Assembly (NCBI RefSeq): GCF_038502225.1
Contig: NW_027196462.1
Location: 1-64,000, forward strand
Source: Cherax quadricarinatus
Lineage: Eukaryota; Arthropoda; Malacostraca; Decapoda; Parastacidae
Length of the DNA stretch: 64,000 nucleotides
Direction of reading: 5' to 3'
The position numbers and the translations under genes were made by a program. Shown piece by piece: positions 31,611 through 44,275 of the stretch. How positions within the stretch are numbered: position 1 is the stretch's first letter; each line of letters begins with the position of its first letter. A model generated the notes under the pieces. The model had not been told where the DNA came from and did no database searches. It saw nothing but the letters and a program-made list of their open reading frames with translations.

Positions 31611-32385
31611 TGCCTGGAAGTCGTTGTCTTCCGTTGTTGGTGACTCTGGGGTTCTTCTCCATCACCGACTGGAAAGACTCCTGGATGATAGCTTGAAGTT
31701 CTATTGAGTCCTTCCTGTCCAGTAGGACCATGTCTAGCATCCACGACATGAGCTGTCTGCAGGCGCCACTGTCCTCTGCCGACTGCTGCAGGCGAGCAAA
31801 GAGCTCTGAGATGACCCCGACGGTTTTCTTCAGCCGAGCGGGAAATGAGTCTACCATTATCTCTGTAGGCATTGGGTCAGACAACTCTTCAAGTTGGGTG
31901 GCTGCAATGTGATTGAACCCCTGAAAGTTGAAGCATTGCATTGGGCCCAACAGGTATGGCCGGGTCTTGAACCTTCCTCAGACCCTAAAGTCCAGGTGCG
32001 TATGGAGTGGTCCTTTGTGGTATATCAGCACCTGTCGGGTGGGCACCTTGTTCACCTTGCGTCGCTCTACCTTGACAATATTGGGCACTTCCAAAATGGG
32101 GTCCAACGGGAAGGGCAGAGGGACGTGTATGAGCACCCCGTTGTTTACCTTCTTCCAAGCAACCAGGTCCACCATGCTGGGATGTGTCACAACTAGCCCC
32201 TTTAATTCCTAGTATGAATGCTCATCCCGAGGAATGACCAGAACCTCAATCCTGAGAGTGAACTCTCAGTGGAACTTGAGGTGGGGTATGTTCTCCAGAT
32301 ACCTCACAAACCCGCAATTGGGAACCTTGAATTCGTTGAAGGCCCTGGTTGCTTGTGTCCAAGCAGTGCAGAAATTCTTTCTTCC
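31540..32385 (-). pseudogene. ORF1 of I-like copy 2, with internal deletion
   Basis: Knuckle start CFNFQGFNHIAAT (second Cys changed to Phe) joins directly to QLEELSDPMPTEIMVDSFP. In copy 1 these are separated by the rest of the knuckles and a Q/P-rich region. The C-terminal part LKKTVGVISELFARLQQSAE is open here and shows where copy 1 acquired its early stop. The N-terminal part (32190-32385) is in several frames. Confidence 0.75.
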
Positions 32386-32455
32386 AATAACTGTATATCA
32401 CAATGGTAACTGTGTATATCAGAGTGGTAACTGTGTATATCAGAGTGGTATGAAA

Positions 32456-33503
32456 GGTATTTTGTTGTTTGTTGCTGGCTTTAGACCCTGTATATTTGCA
32501 AAGAAGAATGTCATCGGACTGGTGGTATTGATGGTACTGGGGGGGATTTTTTTTCTGGCATTAGTATCTGTATCTGTTGGTTTGGAGTGGAGGCCATCAA
32601 CTGTGGTTCCACTCCAGGAATGACTGGATCTGGTGTACGATTTCTGCCATTTCCTGCCAGTTTTTTTTCCTTCCTGGCACTAAAAAACCTCTCCCTCTTG
32701 AGTGGCTGTGGCAACCCAGGTTTTCCCATGGCCTGGATGTTTTGTATCTTTTTGTCCCCTTTAAATGGTGTGCCTGGCAATTTAAGTTATAGCACAGTCT
32801 TTCCTGTACTGAAGAGGTACAGGAAGGGAGTTTGCATTTTCCTGTTGTCATATGGGCATGGCATTTTCTAGAGTGGTCATAGTTGCACGTCCCGTCTGTT
32901 TTTCCAGATTTCCCATGCCTGCAGATACCAAGTGCATAGTATGTGCACAGGCTTGGTTTCCGTTTGCCTTGGGTTTCTGTGTTTTTTTTTTTTATTCGCC
33001 AGTATTCTCCCGGCCCGGGTCTTTTCCAAGTAGTGGTGACCCGGCCTTGGCTCCCTATCTGGGGAGTGTCTCGAGACTTAAGTCTCTCATGGGAGGAGGT
33101 ACAAGTATCCCCTCATCTTTGGGAGCAACTGTCCCCAGGCCTAGCCACATTCCCCGCCCTCACGGGGCTCGTAGGGAGAAGCTAGGCCTCTGGTCTGCCA
33201 TCTGCCCCGCCCCAAAGGGGCTCGTGGGGATGGCATGTTTCCCTGTCTTATTCCTATCCTCCCTAGCACCAACAAAGGAGCTCCCACCAGTTGTTTTTGG
33301 TAACATATCCTCACTATTGCTAGTGGAGCCCTCTTGTTTGCTATTTCCTGTGGTATTTCTAGTTTGCAATATTGGTTTCATCTTATCTTTGACTACACTT
33401 GTTTCCCTACTACTGCTCCTGTCCCCTATGAGGTCATTTATATGTATTCCTTCCTGCGTATGATTCCCAACTACCGGGACAAAATCTCCAGCTTCACTGC
33501 CTT
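32456..33503 (-). pseudogene. C-family LINE ORF1 3' half (CCCH region), minus strand
   Basis: Reverse complement of 16855-17640, including KCKLPSC and SVQERLCYNLNCQAHH and the ATGA ORF1/ORF2 junction near 32510. Part of the second finger is deleted (KCKLPSC runs into TSSVQ). A retroposon is inserted at 32981-33233. The rest of this copy's ORF1 lies at 44276-45091, beyond the inserted LINE E. Homology stops at 32456, just after ORF2 begins. Confidence 0.85.
32981..33233 (-). mobile_element. Short retroposon with poly-A, second copy
   Basis: Homologous to 7624-7842. The minus strand ends gagaatactggcgaata then poly-A (T run 32982-32993). Relative to the plus-strand C copy, 18 bp of target (actgtattccttgttggt) are missing at the insertion, so integration went with a small deletion. 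Confidence 0.65.
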
Positions 33504-33539
33504 TATTACACAGCATCACAAGCCAGCACTATACTAAAC

Positions 33540-34760
33540 AATGCTAAAAGTCTATCAGTACTTAACTACAACATCAGGTCCTTAAGCAAACACTATGATG
33601 ACCTCCTAGCACTCCTTGAATCACTAAAGACACCCTTCTCCTGCATTATTCTTACTGAGACCTGGCTTAAGCAGGACACAATAGATATCTACCCTCTACC
33701 AGGATTCACAGCAATTCACAACTGCAGACCAAACCAAGTTGGGGGTGGTATTGCTATCTATTACTCTAACCAATTATCTTGTATTAGCACCACTTGCTTT
33801 AGTGATGAATATGGGGAATACATTTTTGCTAATTTTACTGTAAAAAACCTTAAGACGCCTATAACAATCGGTGCCATTTACCGGATACCTCACACAAACA
33901 TCCCAAATTTCAGTGAGAAATTAAAGTCACTAATAACAAACAGACAAATGAATAAGCACCACCTTCTCTTAGCTGGAGACTTCAACATCAACCTTGGCTT
34001 ACTAGATGATCAGCCTGTAACTGATTTCATCAACAATATGAACAACACACTTCTCATACCAACAATAACTAAACCAACCAGGCTCACTGAGACAAGTGCA
34101 ACCATAATAGACCACATATGGACCAATATACTAGCCCCCCTTAAATCAGGGATAATCACAGATAGCACTACAGACCACTACCCTACCTTCCTCCTGACAA
34201 ACATTAGTAAACCACCACTTGAATACAACAAAGTCTCATTTAGACTCCATGGCTGACCTAGAAACTGTTGACTGGCCTACAGAATTCTCCAAGGCTAATG
34301 GTATTGATGACTGGACAGACATTTTTCTTAACAAATTACTTAGACTATACAACAAACATTGTCCTATAAAAACAAAACAGATCACAAACAAACGGCTTGG
34401 TTGCCCATGGCTAACCAGCACCATTCTGAAATCCATTGACAAGAAACACCAATATGAAAAGCAATATAGACAAGGCTTAATACACAAAGATATTCTTAAA
34501 CACTATTCATCAGCTCTCACCAAAGTAATAAAGAAAGCCAAACAACTATACTACTCCAGTAGATTCACAGACACTAGAGGAGATATAAAAAAGACCTGGA
34601 AAACACTCTCTCAGATTCTAGGGACCCACAAACTGAGAAAAACCAAGAATATTGTCCTAACTAAACCTAATGAAAGACCACTACATCCCACTGACACAGC
34701 TAACAAGATAAACGACTTCTTCTCAACCATAGGATCTAATCTCGCCAGTAAAATCCCACA
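33540..34760 (+). pseudogene. Endonuclease and linker of LINE E
   Basis: Starts LNYNIRSLSKHYDDL. It has IILTETWLKQD (Glu), VGGGIAIYYS, IGAIYRIP, LLLAGDFNINLG (Asp) and TDHYPTFLL (Asp-His). The first frame ends at 34254, and a shifted frame from 34219 carries the linker with GCPWLTSTILKSIDKKHQ and INDFFSTIGSNLASKIPH, where copy B interrupts it. No ORF1 of this LINE is visible upstream, so the copy is probably 5' truncated. Confidence 0.85.
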
Positions 34761-34891
34761 TCATTGTCTGCATCGCTATTGGGCCGTGCAGACCTCCTGC
34801 GCAAACGCACTTCAGTTCCCTGACAGCAGTAGTGTGAGGTGGTGCTTGTCGCGCCTCTGTCGTCAGACCAGGAGAACTACCATTAGTTAAC

Positions 34892-36151
34892 ATGGCCTGC
34901 AGTTATAGACGCAGGATTAACACTGTCGGTGTTGAACTTCTCAGTGGGGCAATAACGCCAGCGTCAGCCCAGGTATTACTACCTAAAATCATCAGAGACA
35001 CGTATGGAATTCAGGATGGAGAGTTGTACGGCGTAGCATTGAACGGAGCACGTAGATTTTTTGTGAAACTGCTCTCAGCAACGGTTTATGAGTCGTTGGT
35101 CAACCGTTTTCAGGACGTAAGTCTTGATGCAACACCAGCTGTGCGTGTGAGGATGATCGATGTATCCAGACATTATACATGGATTAAACTGCGTAATGTC
35201 CCCTTTGAGGCGGATGAGACAGATATCAGAAAAGTTTTTGAGGAATACGGAACTGTTCATTTGGCCCAGCATGGTAAGTGGGTGTCGGGTGCCTACACAG
35301 GTATGCCGGAGGGCACTTTCAACCTAAAAATGACATTGCGACACCCCATACCGTCTTACGTGTACCTAAAGGAATTCAGGACACAGGTCATGGTGTCATA
35401 CGCGGGGCAAAGGCGTACATGCCGACTATGTGGGGATTATGATCACATAGCGGCAGAGTGTGGGAAGCGGCAATGAGCTCCTGGCCCAGGGGCGGAGACA
35501 TCCGCTTCTACACCGGGCGAAGCAGGCATTGATCAACGATGTGAAGGAGGGCGTGGTCGTCTATGGAGCGAGATAGTGGATGAGGCGTATAAGGCTGGGG
35601 GAGAGGGTGAGGCCCTTGACCAGTCACCTGGTCCAGACACACTTCCAGTGGATCGGGTTGAGCAAAAAGTACAGGAGGAAGTGTTGGAACTTGAGGAGGA
35701 ATTAGCCGAGGTTCTGAAGTCCTTGTCACCGCCTGAGGAGGTGGCTGCTCCTGACAGGGTGGTAGAAGACGAGGTGAAGGCTGTGGGGCATCAAAAACAG
35801 AACTATTCGGACGACGGGAGTGACAGCGTGACTGAGGTGTCACCGAGATCTTTGCCACTGTGTACAGTGGAGGTAGAGGTACATTGTGAGGCATCCCCAG
35901 ACCAAGCCATGGAGGATGCGCCTGTCACAAGAAAGAGAGCCGCTGCATCGGATTCAGATGATGTCCTAACGCCAGCGCAGCGGACTGGGAAGCAAATATG
36001 GGCAGAAGGTGAAGGTAGTGGTGGCCATGACAGGAGGCACCGAAAGAAGGTGGGGGGGGGGAGAGAGGGAAGTGTGCAGGTGACAAGTGGTCCCACACGT
36101 TCTGGTGGCCATCGGAAGAGTGAAGAGAGGAGGCAGGGGTGGAAACTTTAA
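34892..36151 (+). pseudogene. ORF1 of Tx1-like copy B: RRM-like domain plus zinc knuckle
   Basis: Nucleic-acid-binding ORF1. Residues 1-194: MACSYRRRIN start, then an RRM-like fold with YTWIKLRNVPFEADE, and a CCHC knuckle CRLCGDYDHIAAEC. A single TGA at 35474-35476 follows CGKRQ; the same frame then stays open to TAA at 36149 through an acidic region (ELEEELAEVLKS) and RKRAAASDSDDVLTPAQRTG. That last block is also in copy D, so the full ORF1 is about 419 residues. ORF2 begins 14 nt downstream. Confidence 0.85.
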
Positions 36152-36165
36152 TAGGCCTCCGGTGT

Positions 36166-39100
36166 ATGACAGTAAACGTTAATGGTTTGTGTAATAGTGT
36201 AAAGAGAGAATGGTTTCGAATGTTTCTGAATAAATTTAGAGTGGATGTTGTGTTCATACAGGAGCACAATTTTAAGGAGGGTAGGGTGTTGGAGATGGAG
36301 GGGTTTCAGGTGGTAACCCTGCCATCTGCCCGTTTGAAAGGGGGGGTGGGTATATTAATTAGGGAGGCGAGCCCGTTTGTTTTGCAGAGAAGTGAGGGGG
36401 GGAGGGGGAAGGGTGTTGCACGTAGATGGTTTGTGGATGGGGAAACGTGTGGCTTTTATTAGCGTATATGCGCCTGCAGAGAATAACATACAGGTGAAGC
36501 AGGAGTTTGTGTGCGAGGACCTTGTGTTTTTTTTCCGTGCATTACCGGAGGTGGCAATAGTAGGAGGTGATTGGAACTGCGTCATTAGGAGGGCTGATGT
36601 GGAACCGAAAGGGGCAGGTTATGTGTCGGTGGCCCTACGAGATTTATTGAGGGATATTAGGTTAAGAGACGCATTCGAGGGGGGGGCGTGGGAGACAGAG
36701 CATACATTTGTTAGGAGAGGGTATGCAGCGAGGTTAGATAGAGTGTATCTTTCTCACGGGGTTGTAGTGAGAGCTTTCAAAACTGTTGAAGTAGCATGGT
36801 CAGATCATAGAGCAGTGTTGGTGGAGGTTGGGTGGGAGGCGCTTGCAGAAATATACAGGAGTTACTGGAAATTAAATATAAGTGCATTGAGTGATGAGGA
36901 GGGGTTAGAGGGATTTTCTGTCCTATGGAAGGAGCTTAGCGAGGAGGCACAGGGAGTGGAAGATGTCGTACAATGGTGGGATTGTGTTGCCAAGGAAAGG
37001 ATTAGGAAATATTATGTGGGGGTGGGCAAACGTATAAATGATTTTAAATATGGGCTTTCAAATTATCTGGAGGACAGGTTAAGTGGCTGTTATGGGAAGG
37101 GGGCTGTGGGGGGCAACTATCCTATGGATGAAATTGTCGAGGTCAAGGGGAGACTGAGTGAGTTACATAATGAGAGGTTTCAAGCGGTAAGGGTGCAGGC
37201 AGGGGTAGAGGAGGTGCTTTGGGGTGACAAACCATCAGCGTGTGTGTTGCGACGTCAAAAACAAAGACAGCAGGTTACAGCTATTCCGAGGTTAGAGGTA
37301 CACGAGATGGCGGGGGGTTATAGAATGGGTCAGGAGATACTAACTACAAAAGGAATGTGTGCGTATGCGGATAAATGGTATGAAGGGTATTGGACAAGTG
37401 GGAAGGTGGGAAATGTGGATTTAGAGAAGGTGTGTGAGTATGTGACGTGTAATTTAGGGAATAGTGATAGAAAGGCTTTAGGGGGGGTAATAACAGAGGA
37501 GGAAATAGAGTTGGCTTTAAGGGGAATGAGGAAAGGCAAAGCACCGGGAATAGACGGTCTCCCGGCTGAATTTTATCTCCAACATTGGGAGGTGATAAGG
37601 GGTTTCATGGGTAGGTTATTTAATCAGATGAAGGAGAAGGGTGTGATGGGGGACAAGCAAGCAACAGCAGTTGTAGTGTTGGTTCAGAAGGGTAAGGGGC
37701 AGCACACCCTCAAGGAGTACCGTGCCATATCTCTGTTATGTGCTGATTATAAGTTGTTCGCTAAAGTCTTGGGTAATCGGTTCAAATGTGTGGTAGGGAG
37801 AGTGGTTTCGAAAACGCAGTATGGTTTGCCTGGAAGGTCGATGATTGAGGGTCATGGAATACTGAGAAGTTTTGTGGAGTCAAAAGGGGGGGGAGGGAGG
37901 GCGGCGTTGTTGGCTTTAGACTGGCAGGGGGCCTAAGACAGGGTGGAAAGAGGAGCATTGGGAGCTATACTTAGGAGGCAGGGTTATGGGGAAGAAATAG
38001 TTAATTGGGTAACCACGTTGTACAATGGAGCCAAGATGAGGGTACAGATTAATGGATGCTTGGGGGAGGAGATTGTAATGGGTAGGGGACTTAGGCAGGG
38101 ATGTCCCATGTCACAAATGTTGTTTGCGTGCATTCAGGACCCCTTCTATAGAATGGTTGAACATTGTGTATGTGACATGAGTGGAGGTATGGATGGGGGG
38201 GTAGGGAATGTGTGGCCGGGAATAATAGGATACATAGACGATACAACAGTCCTGGTTCGGGAGGGGATGGCGTTGGGTGTTTTGGATGATGTGCAACAGT
38301 TCGGAAATGCAACAGGGATGCAGGTAAATAGAGAGAAGTCAATGATCATGGGGTTGGGTGATTGGGTGGAGGGGGGGGGAGATTTAACGTTGTGAGAAAA
38401 CAAACGGTGTCTTTAAAAATTTGTGGTATCACCTATAAGGATGATTTGGACGCTGCTCGAGAGGAAAACTCGAATAGATTAATGGAAAGGATTCAGGGGC
38501 GTCTGGGTGCATTGCGACCTCATCATCTGACTCTCGTGCAACGAGTGATTGTTATAAATGTATTATTGTATAGTAAGGTTTGGCACGTAGCAGCCGTGTT
38601 CCCATTAACAGGGACGGCGATTGTGGGAATTCTGAGACGAGTGTTTAACTTTTTGTGGGATTCAAGGTGCGATTGGCTGAGGAGAGAGGTTGTAATGTTA
38701 CCTGTGCGCCAGGGTGGGTTGGGGTTGATGGATCTGAGAAGGAGGATTAAATGTGTGTTTCTTAAATGGGAGGTTTTGCGCGAAAGTGTGAGTGGAGGGC
38801 AGCTGGGAAAAGTACATGATAGGTTGGGTAAGTTGTATGGTGGTGTGGAGTTGAGGGAATGTGAAACTATTTTGAGGGCTTTGATGTTGGTTAGAGAACC
38901 TAGGAAAATTCGAGTAGGGGTTTTGTGTAAGCTGCTTGTAGACAGGATTGTTGTACCAATTGAGGGATTGTTCCCCATGTACGCATGGAAGAGTATTTGG
39001 TATAGGTTTAGCAAGTTGAAGTTAAAGCCTAGGGTAAGGGAGGTAATGTATCGTTTTTTGCATGGCATACTACCGTCGGGGGAGGTTTTAAGAACCAGAG

Positions 39101-39616
39101 GGGTAATTGTGGGCGGAAGGTGTGGAATCTGTGGGGAGGATGAGACGGCGTTCCATGCAGTATACTTTTGTGGGGGACTGGAGGGTGTTAGGTATGTGTT
39201 AAGTAGGGTAGTACAGGGGGGGGGGGGCCGAGGGGTGTCGGTTCTGCGTGCACTAAGCCTAGATGTGGGAGGGTTCGATGAGAGTGTTATAAGAGCTTTG
39301 GATTATATAATAGTGGATTATATATATATATCGTGGGTGATGAGGGGGAGGGGGGGATTGTGAGGTGCGGAGGCGGGTACTAGCGGTAACGGTTTATCGT
39401 ACGATGTGTCGTAATAGAGAACTGTATGGGAGGAGATGGGAGAAGGATTTTTCGGAAGGGTATAGAATGTTAACGTTAGGGTTTCTCATCAATCTACGAC
39501 TTGGGCTGAGTAAGGGGGGGGGGTTGGGGATTACATACGGGAAGGGGGTTTTCAGGGGGACACAGCGGGGTCGCCTCCTGGGGAGGGGTGAGAGTAAGGT
39601 GTATGTGGGTATATGA
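36166..39616 (+). pseudogene. ORF2 of Tx1-like copy B: endonuclease, RT, C-terminal zinc motif
   Basis: The likely start is ATG at 36166 (MTVNVNGLCN). The endonuclease has VNVNG, FIQEHNF (Glu), VGGDWNCVI (Asp) and WSDHRAVLVEV. A frameshift in G runs near 36400-36420 moves to the frame 36377-37936. RT: GKAPGIDGLPAEFY, LKEYRAISLLCADYKLF, ALDWQGA then TAA (37934-37936) where copy A has His, then GRGLRQGCPMSQMLF and GYIDDTTVL with both Asp intact. Another frameshift in a G run near 38370 leads to the thumb and CGICGEDETAFHAVYFC. Two of the three frame changes are in homopolymers and could partly be sequencing error. Confidence 0.88.
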
Positions 39617-40505
39617 AGGTGTAGATGAGTGGTATACGTGTACTTAGCATGCAAGTGGGCACAGAAAGCAAAGGTGATATTAAGTAATTACGTAGTACCG
39701 AATGGAGAATTCTGTGTTTGATGTGTCAGGGTCGTCATGACCTTCTTCATGTATTAAGTGTGAATGGTGTCAAGATTATAGTTTTAAGACCGTGAAGAGC
39801 TTTAGGGCTTATGTAGAGCGTGCCTTTACAGCCTTTATTGGGCATATTTCATGTGCGATAATTGTATCGCAATGAGAGGTTATTAAATTTTGTTTGTGTT
39901 GAGTGTTGTGGGTTTTTTAGCGAGTGTACTGTCTTTATTTTAGCATTATATAATGTGCTCATCCAGTTGCTGCGAGATGGAACGCTAATGACTTCCATAA
40001 ATTGTAATGCCTCGTTAATAAGTTTGTAATGGGACAGTATGGTTTAGTCTCAGATTTTATATAATGTGCTCAGGCGTTGGAAGAGGCTGTAGTAATATTT
40101 AGTAATATTTGTTAATATTTATTTAGTATAAGGGGTTAATTTTGGGAAGAGCATGTAATTGTTTAACTGAGATTGTGATGTAGGTTATTACTCTGATTAT
40201 CTCCTGTGAAGGTTGTGAACCTTTGTCATATGTCAGTCATACTATGTTAACTATACAAATCTGAAAGTTGTATATAGTTTATATTTTATATAGTTTATAT
40301 AGTTATAGTTTATATTGTTTATCATAGTATGTTATATAGAAAATTTTGTGAGTGTATATGGGTAACCTCTTTTATGTCAATTACAATGTGTTGTTAATAA
40401 TTGGTTAGTGTATGTTGTGTAGGATTGAGGATCCTACTGTACCCATTTTATATCTTTATTTAATATCAAGCTGTAAAGTTTTTAAATAAAATATAAAAAA
40501 AAAAA
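39617..40505 (+). other. 3' UTR of Tx1-like copy B
   Basis: AT-rich non-coding DNA ending in the family's terminal motif and poly-A. No structure recognised with confidence. Confidence 0.75.
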
Positions 40506-42600
40506 TTCCTTCTATCTTGCACCAACTGAGCCCACGGAAGTCACCGAGATTATAAAGTCACTTAAAAATAACTCAGGGAATCTGTCTCATGTCCCACCAT
40601 TACTGTACAAGCGAGCGGCCCATGTCCTTTCGCATGCTATTTCATTACTCTTTAACAAGTCACTAGAGACTAGCACCTTCCCGAAACTACTCAAGATGGC
40701 AAGGGTTACACCAATACATAAAGGTGGTGACCCTACAGACTTAAACAACTATAGGCCAATATCTAACTTACCATTGCTATCCAAAATCTTTGAGAAACTG
40801 AGAAACTCGTGCACAGGAGAATGTATTCATTTATAACGGCTCAAAACATACTCAACCCCTGCCAATTTGGATTCAGGAAAAATAAAAGCACTAATGATGC
40901 AATCATAAAAATGCTAGATCTGCTTTACACAGCATTGGAAAATAAGGAATATCCACTAGGAATTTTTATTGACCTAAGAAAAGCTTTTGACACAGTAGAC
41001 CACGACATCCTACTCCACAAACTTGATCACTACGGTATAAGAGGCCATGTGCTAGCTTATTTCAAATCTTACAGTACTAATAGGTATCAGTATGTCACCA
41101 TTAAAGACACAGCATCAGCAACACGGCCACTTGATTCTGGAGTTCCGCAGGGAAGTGTCCTTGGTCCCCTGCTCTTCCTCATGTCCTTTCGCATGCTATT
41201 TCATTACTTTTTAACAAGTCACTAGAGACTAGCACCTTCCCGAAACTACTCAAGATGGCAAGGGTTACACCAATACATAAAGGTGGTGACCCTACAGACT
41301 TAAACAACTATAGGCCAATATCTAACTTACCATTGCTATCCAAAATCTTTGAGAAACTCCTGCACAGGAGACTGTATTCATTTATAACAGCTCAAAAAAT
41401 ACTCAACCCCTGCCAGTTTGGATTCAGGAAAAATAAAAGCACTAATGATGCAATCATAAAAATGCTAGATCTGCTTTACACAGCATTGGAAAATAAGGAA
41501 TATCCACTAGGAATTTTTATTGACCTAAGAAAAGCTTTTGACACAGTAGACCACGACATTCTACTCCACAAACTTGATCACTACGGTATAAGCTTGCTTA
41601 TTTCAAATCTTACATTACTAATAGGTATCAGTACGTCACCATTAAAGACACAGCATCAGCAACACGGCCACTTGATACTGGAGTTCCGCAGGGAAGTGTC
41701 CTTGGTCCCCTGCTCTTCCTCATATACATCAATGACCTTCCAAACGTATCCCAACACTTGAAACCCATTCTCTTTGCTGATGACACAACTTATGTCATCT
41801 CTCACCCTAATCTTGCCACCCTCAACACCATTGTGAATGAGGAGCTGATTAAAATATCGACTTGGATGACAGCCAGTAAACTTACGCTTAACACTGACAA
41901 AACCTACTATATTATGTTTGGTAGCAGAGCAGGAGATGCACAAATTAACATTAAGATTGACAACACTCTAATTACCAGAAATAATGGGGGAAAATTCCTA
42001 GGCTTATACCTTGACAACAACCTGAATTTCAGCACCCATATCCAGCATATAGCCAAAAAAGTATCCAAAACGCTTGGGATCCTCTCCAAGATACGATACT
42101 ACGTGCCGCAAAATGCCCTTCTCACACTATACCACTCACTTATTTATCCATACCTCACCTATGCTATTTGTGCTTGGGGATCAACTGCAGCAACACACCT
42201 AAAGCCAATAATAACCCAACAAAAAGCTGCAGTAAGAATAATCACTAAATCCCATCCCTGGCAACACACCCCCCCCACTCTTCATAGATCTAAACTTACT
42301 CCCAGTCCAGTATATCCACACTTACTACTGTGCAATCTATATCTACAGGGCCTTAAACTCTAATATCAACCTTGACCTAAAACGCTTTCTTGACAGTTGT
42401 GACAGAACCCACAGGCATAACACCAGACACAAACATCTCTACGACATTCCCCGTGTCCGACTAAACGTTTACAAAAATTCAATGTACGTCAAAGGCCCTA
42501 AAATCTGGAATACCCTACCTGAGAACTCTAGAACTGCAGACACATTCATCACCTTCAAAATTACCATTAGAAAACATCTTATCTCCCTGATACACCCCGT
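40506..42600 (+). pseudogene. Reverse transcriptase of LINE E, with tandem duplication
   Basis: Resumes after copy B with LAPTEPTEVTEIIKSLKNNS, then KMARVTPIHKGGDPTDLNNY, FGFRKNKSTNDAI, motif A FIDLRKAFDTVDH and SGVPQGSVLGPLLF. Here the sequence jumps back to ctttcgcatgctatttc and repeats the block (41180-41725). The second block has a small deletion after DHYGI that shifts the frame. Motif C LFADDTTYV is intact at about 41770. The thumb has ITRNNGGKFLGLYLDNNLNF. The frame ends at 42363, with a shifted C-terminal part to about 42607 (KMARVT-type family end HLISLIHPVN). Confidence 0.88.
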
Positions 42601-43002
42601 CAACTAACTACTCGAATACCACCTGGTGGTTCACACTTAAACTCACTCACTCATTTGACCATAAACAGAAATATTAATCTCAGTCTTAAAATAATGAATC
42701 CTGTGATACTCCAATACTGAAACTATGTACTGTGCCAAAACAAAAGCATTCACATTGCTAAACTCACAAACTAGTATTTAGTCACTTAGCCATAATACCA
42801 ACTTACCTCATAATTTGTAATATTTTACAATTAAAAATAAAACTAAGTATGCCCAAAATGCCTAGCCATGCTAAGCGTTCTAGTGGTACACTCTGTAATC
42901 ACAATTTTACTACATGTAAACCAAACAATAACCAAATTTCTGTAAACTCAGCATTGTAATCCTTATAGAGAATAAACTTTGAATTGAATTGAATTGAATT
43001 GA

Positions 43003-44275
43003 ATATACATCAATGACCTTCCAAACGTATCCCAACACCTGAAACCCATTCACTTTGCTGATGACACGACTTATGTCATCTCTCACCCTAATCTTGCCAT
43101 CCTCAACACCACTGTGAATGAGGAGCTGATCAAAATATCGACTTGGATGACAGCCAATAAACTTACGCTTAACACTGACAAAACCTACTATATTATGTTT
43201 GGTAGCAGAGCAGGAGATGCACAAATTAACATTAAGATTGGCAACACTCTAATTACCAGAAATAATTGGGGCAAATTCCTAGGCTTATACCTTGACAACA
43301 ACCTGAATTTCAGCACCCATATCCAGCATATAACCAAAAAAGTATCCAAAACGGTTGGGATCCTCTCCAAGATACGATACTACGTGCGGCAAAATGCCCT
43401 TCTCACACTATACCACTCACTTATTTATCCATACCTCACCAATGCTATTTGTGCTTGGGGATCAACTGCAGCAACACACCTAAAGCCAATAATAACCCAA
43501 CAAAAAGCTGCAGTAAGAATACTCACTAAATCCCATCCCTGGCAACACACCCCCCCCACTCTTCATAGACCTAAACTTACTCCCTGTTCAGTACATCCAC
43601 ACTTACTACTGTGCAATCTACATCTACAGGGCCTTAAACTCTAATATCAACCTTGACCTAAAATGCTTTCTTGATAGTTGTGACAGAACCCACAGGCATA
43701 ACACCAGACACAAACATCTCTACGACATTCCCCATGTCCGACTAAACCTTTACAAAAATTCAATGTATGTCAAAGACCCTAAAATCTGGAATACCCTACC
43801 TGAGAACTCTAGAACTGCAGACACATTCATCACCTTCAAAACTACCATTAGAAAACATCTTATCTCCCTGATACACCCTGTCAACTAACTACACGAATAC
43901 CACCTAGAGGTTCACACTTACACTCACTGACTCATTTGACCATAAACAGAAATATTAATCTCAATCTTAAAATAATGAATCCTGTGATACTCCAATACTG
44001 AAACTATGTACTGTGCCAAAACAAAAGCATTTACATTGCTAAACTCACAAACTAGTATTTAGTCACTTAGTCATAATACCAACTTACCTCATAATTTGTA
44101 ATATTTTACAATTAAGAATGAAACTAAGTCTGCCCGAAATGCCTAGCCATGCTAAGCGTTCTAGTGGTACACTCTGTAATCACTATTTTACTACATGTAA
44201 ACCACACAATAACCAAATTTCTGTAAACTCAGCATTGTAATCCTTATAGAGAATAAACTTTGAATTTGAATTTGA
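43003..44275 (+). pseudogene. Second copy of the 3' part of LINE E (RT end and 3' UTR)
   Basis: Begins at YINDLPNVSQHLKP immediately after the gaatt-repeat tail of the first copy. It contains HFADDTTYV, the thumb and the same 3' UTR, ending gaatttgaatttgaatt. It differs from the first copy by scattered substitutions. It is either a 5'-truncated insertion of the same family into the tail microsatellite or a tandem duplication. Confidence 0.85.

Larger units (their letters stand above)
27890..32385 (-). mobile_element. I-like non-LTR retrotransposon, copy 2
   Basis: The minus strand carries ORF1, endonuclease, RT, RNase H, a C-terminal zinc motif and about 330 bp of 3' UTR. It is colinear with copy 1 at 4.2-7.5 kb for ORF1 and endonuclease, but more decayed. 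ORF1 has lost about 0.5 kb between the first knuckle and its C-terminal part. The RNase H domain supports the I superfamily. The 3' limit is approximate. Confidence 0.85.
34760..40505 (+). mobile_element. Tx1/L1-like non-LTR retrotransposon copy B, near full length
   Basis: About 5.7 kb, inserted into LINE E between its linker (SKIPH) and the following FYLAPTEP codons. It has a 5' UTR of about 130 bp, ORF1, ORF2 and a 0.9-kb 3' UTR, ending tttaaataaaatataaaa and poly-A at 40480-40505. The best preserved Tx1-like copy here. Confidence 0.9.
33504..44275 (+). mobile_element. CR1-like non-LTR retrotransposon E, interrupted and duplicated
   Basis: Plus-strand LINE inserted in the 36-bp ORF1 repeat of a minus-strand C-family copy. 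Endonuclease at 33540-34760, then interruption by Tx1-like copy B (34760-40505), then RT from 40506 and a 3' UTR ending in gaattgaatt repeats. A 559-bp segment is tandemly repeated (40621-41179 and 41180-41725), and a 1281-bp 3' segment occurs twice (41722-43002 and 43003-44275). Confidence 0.85.
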
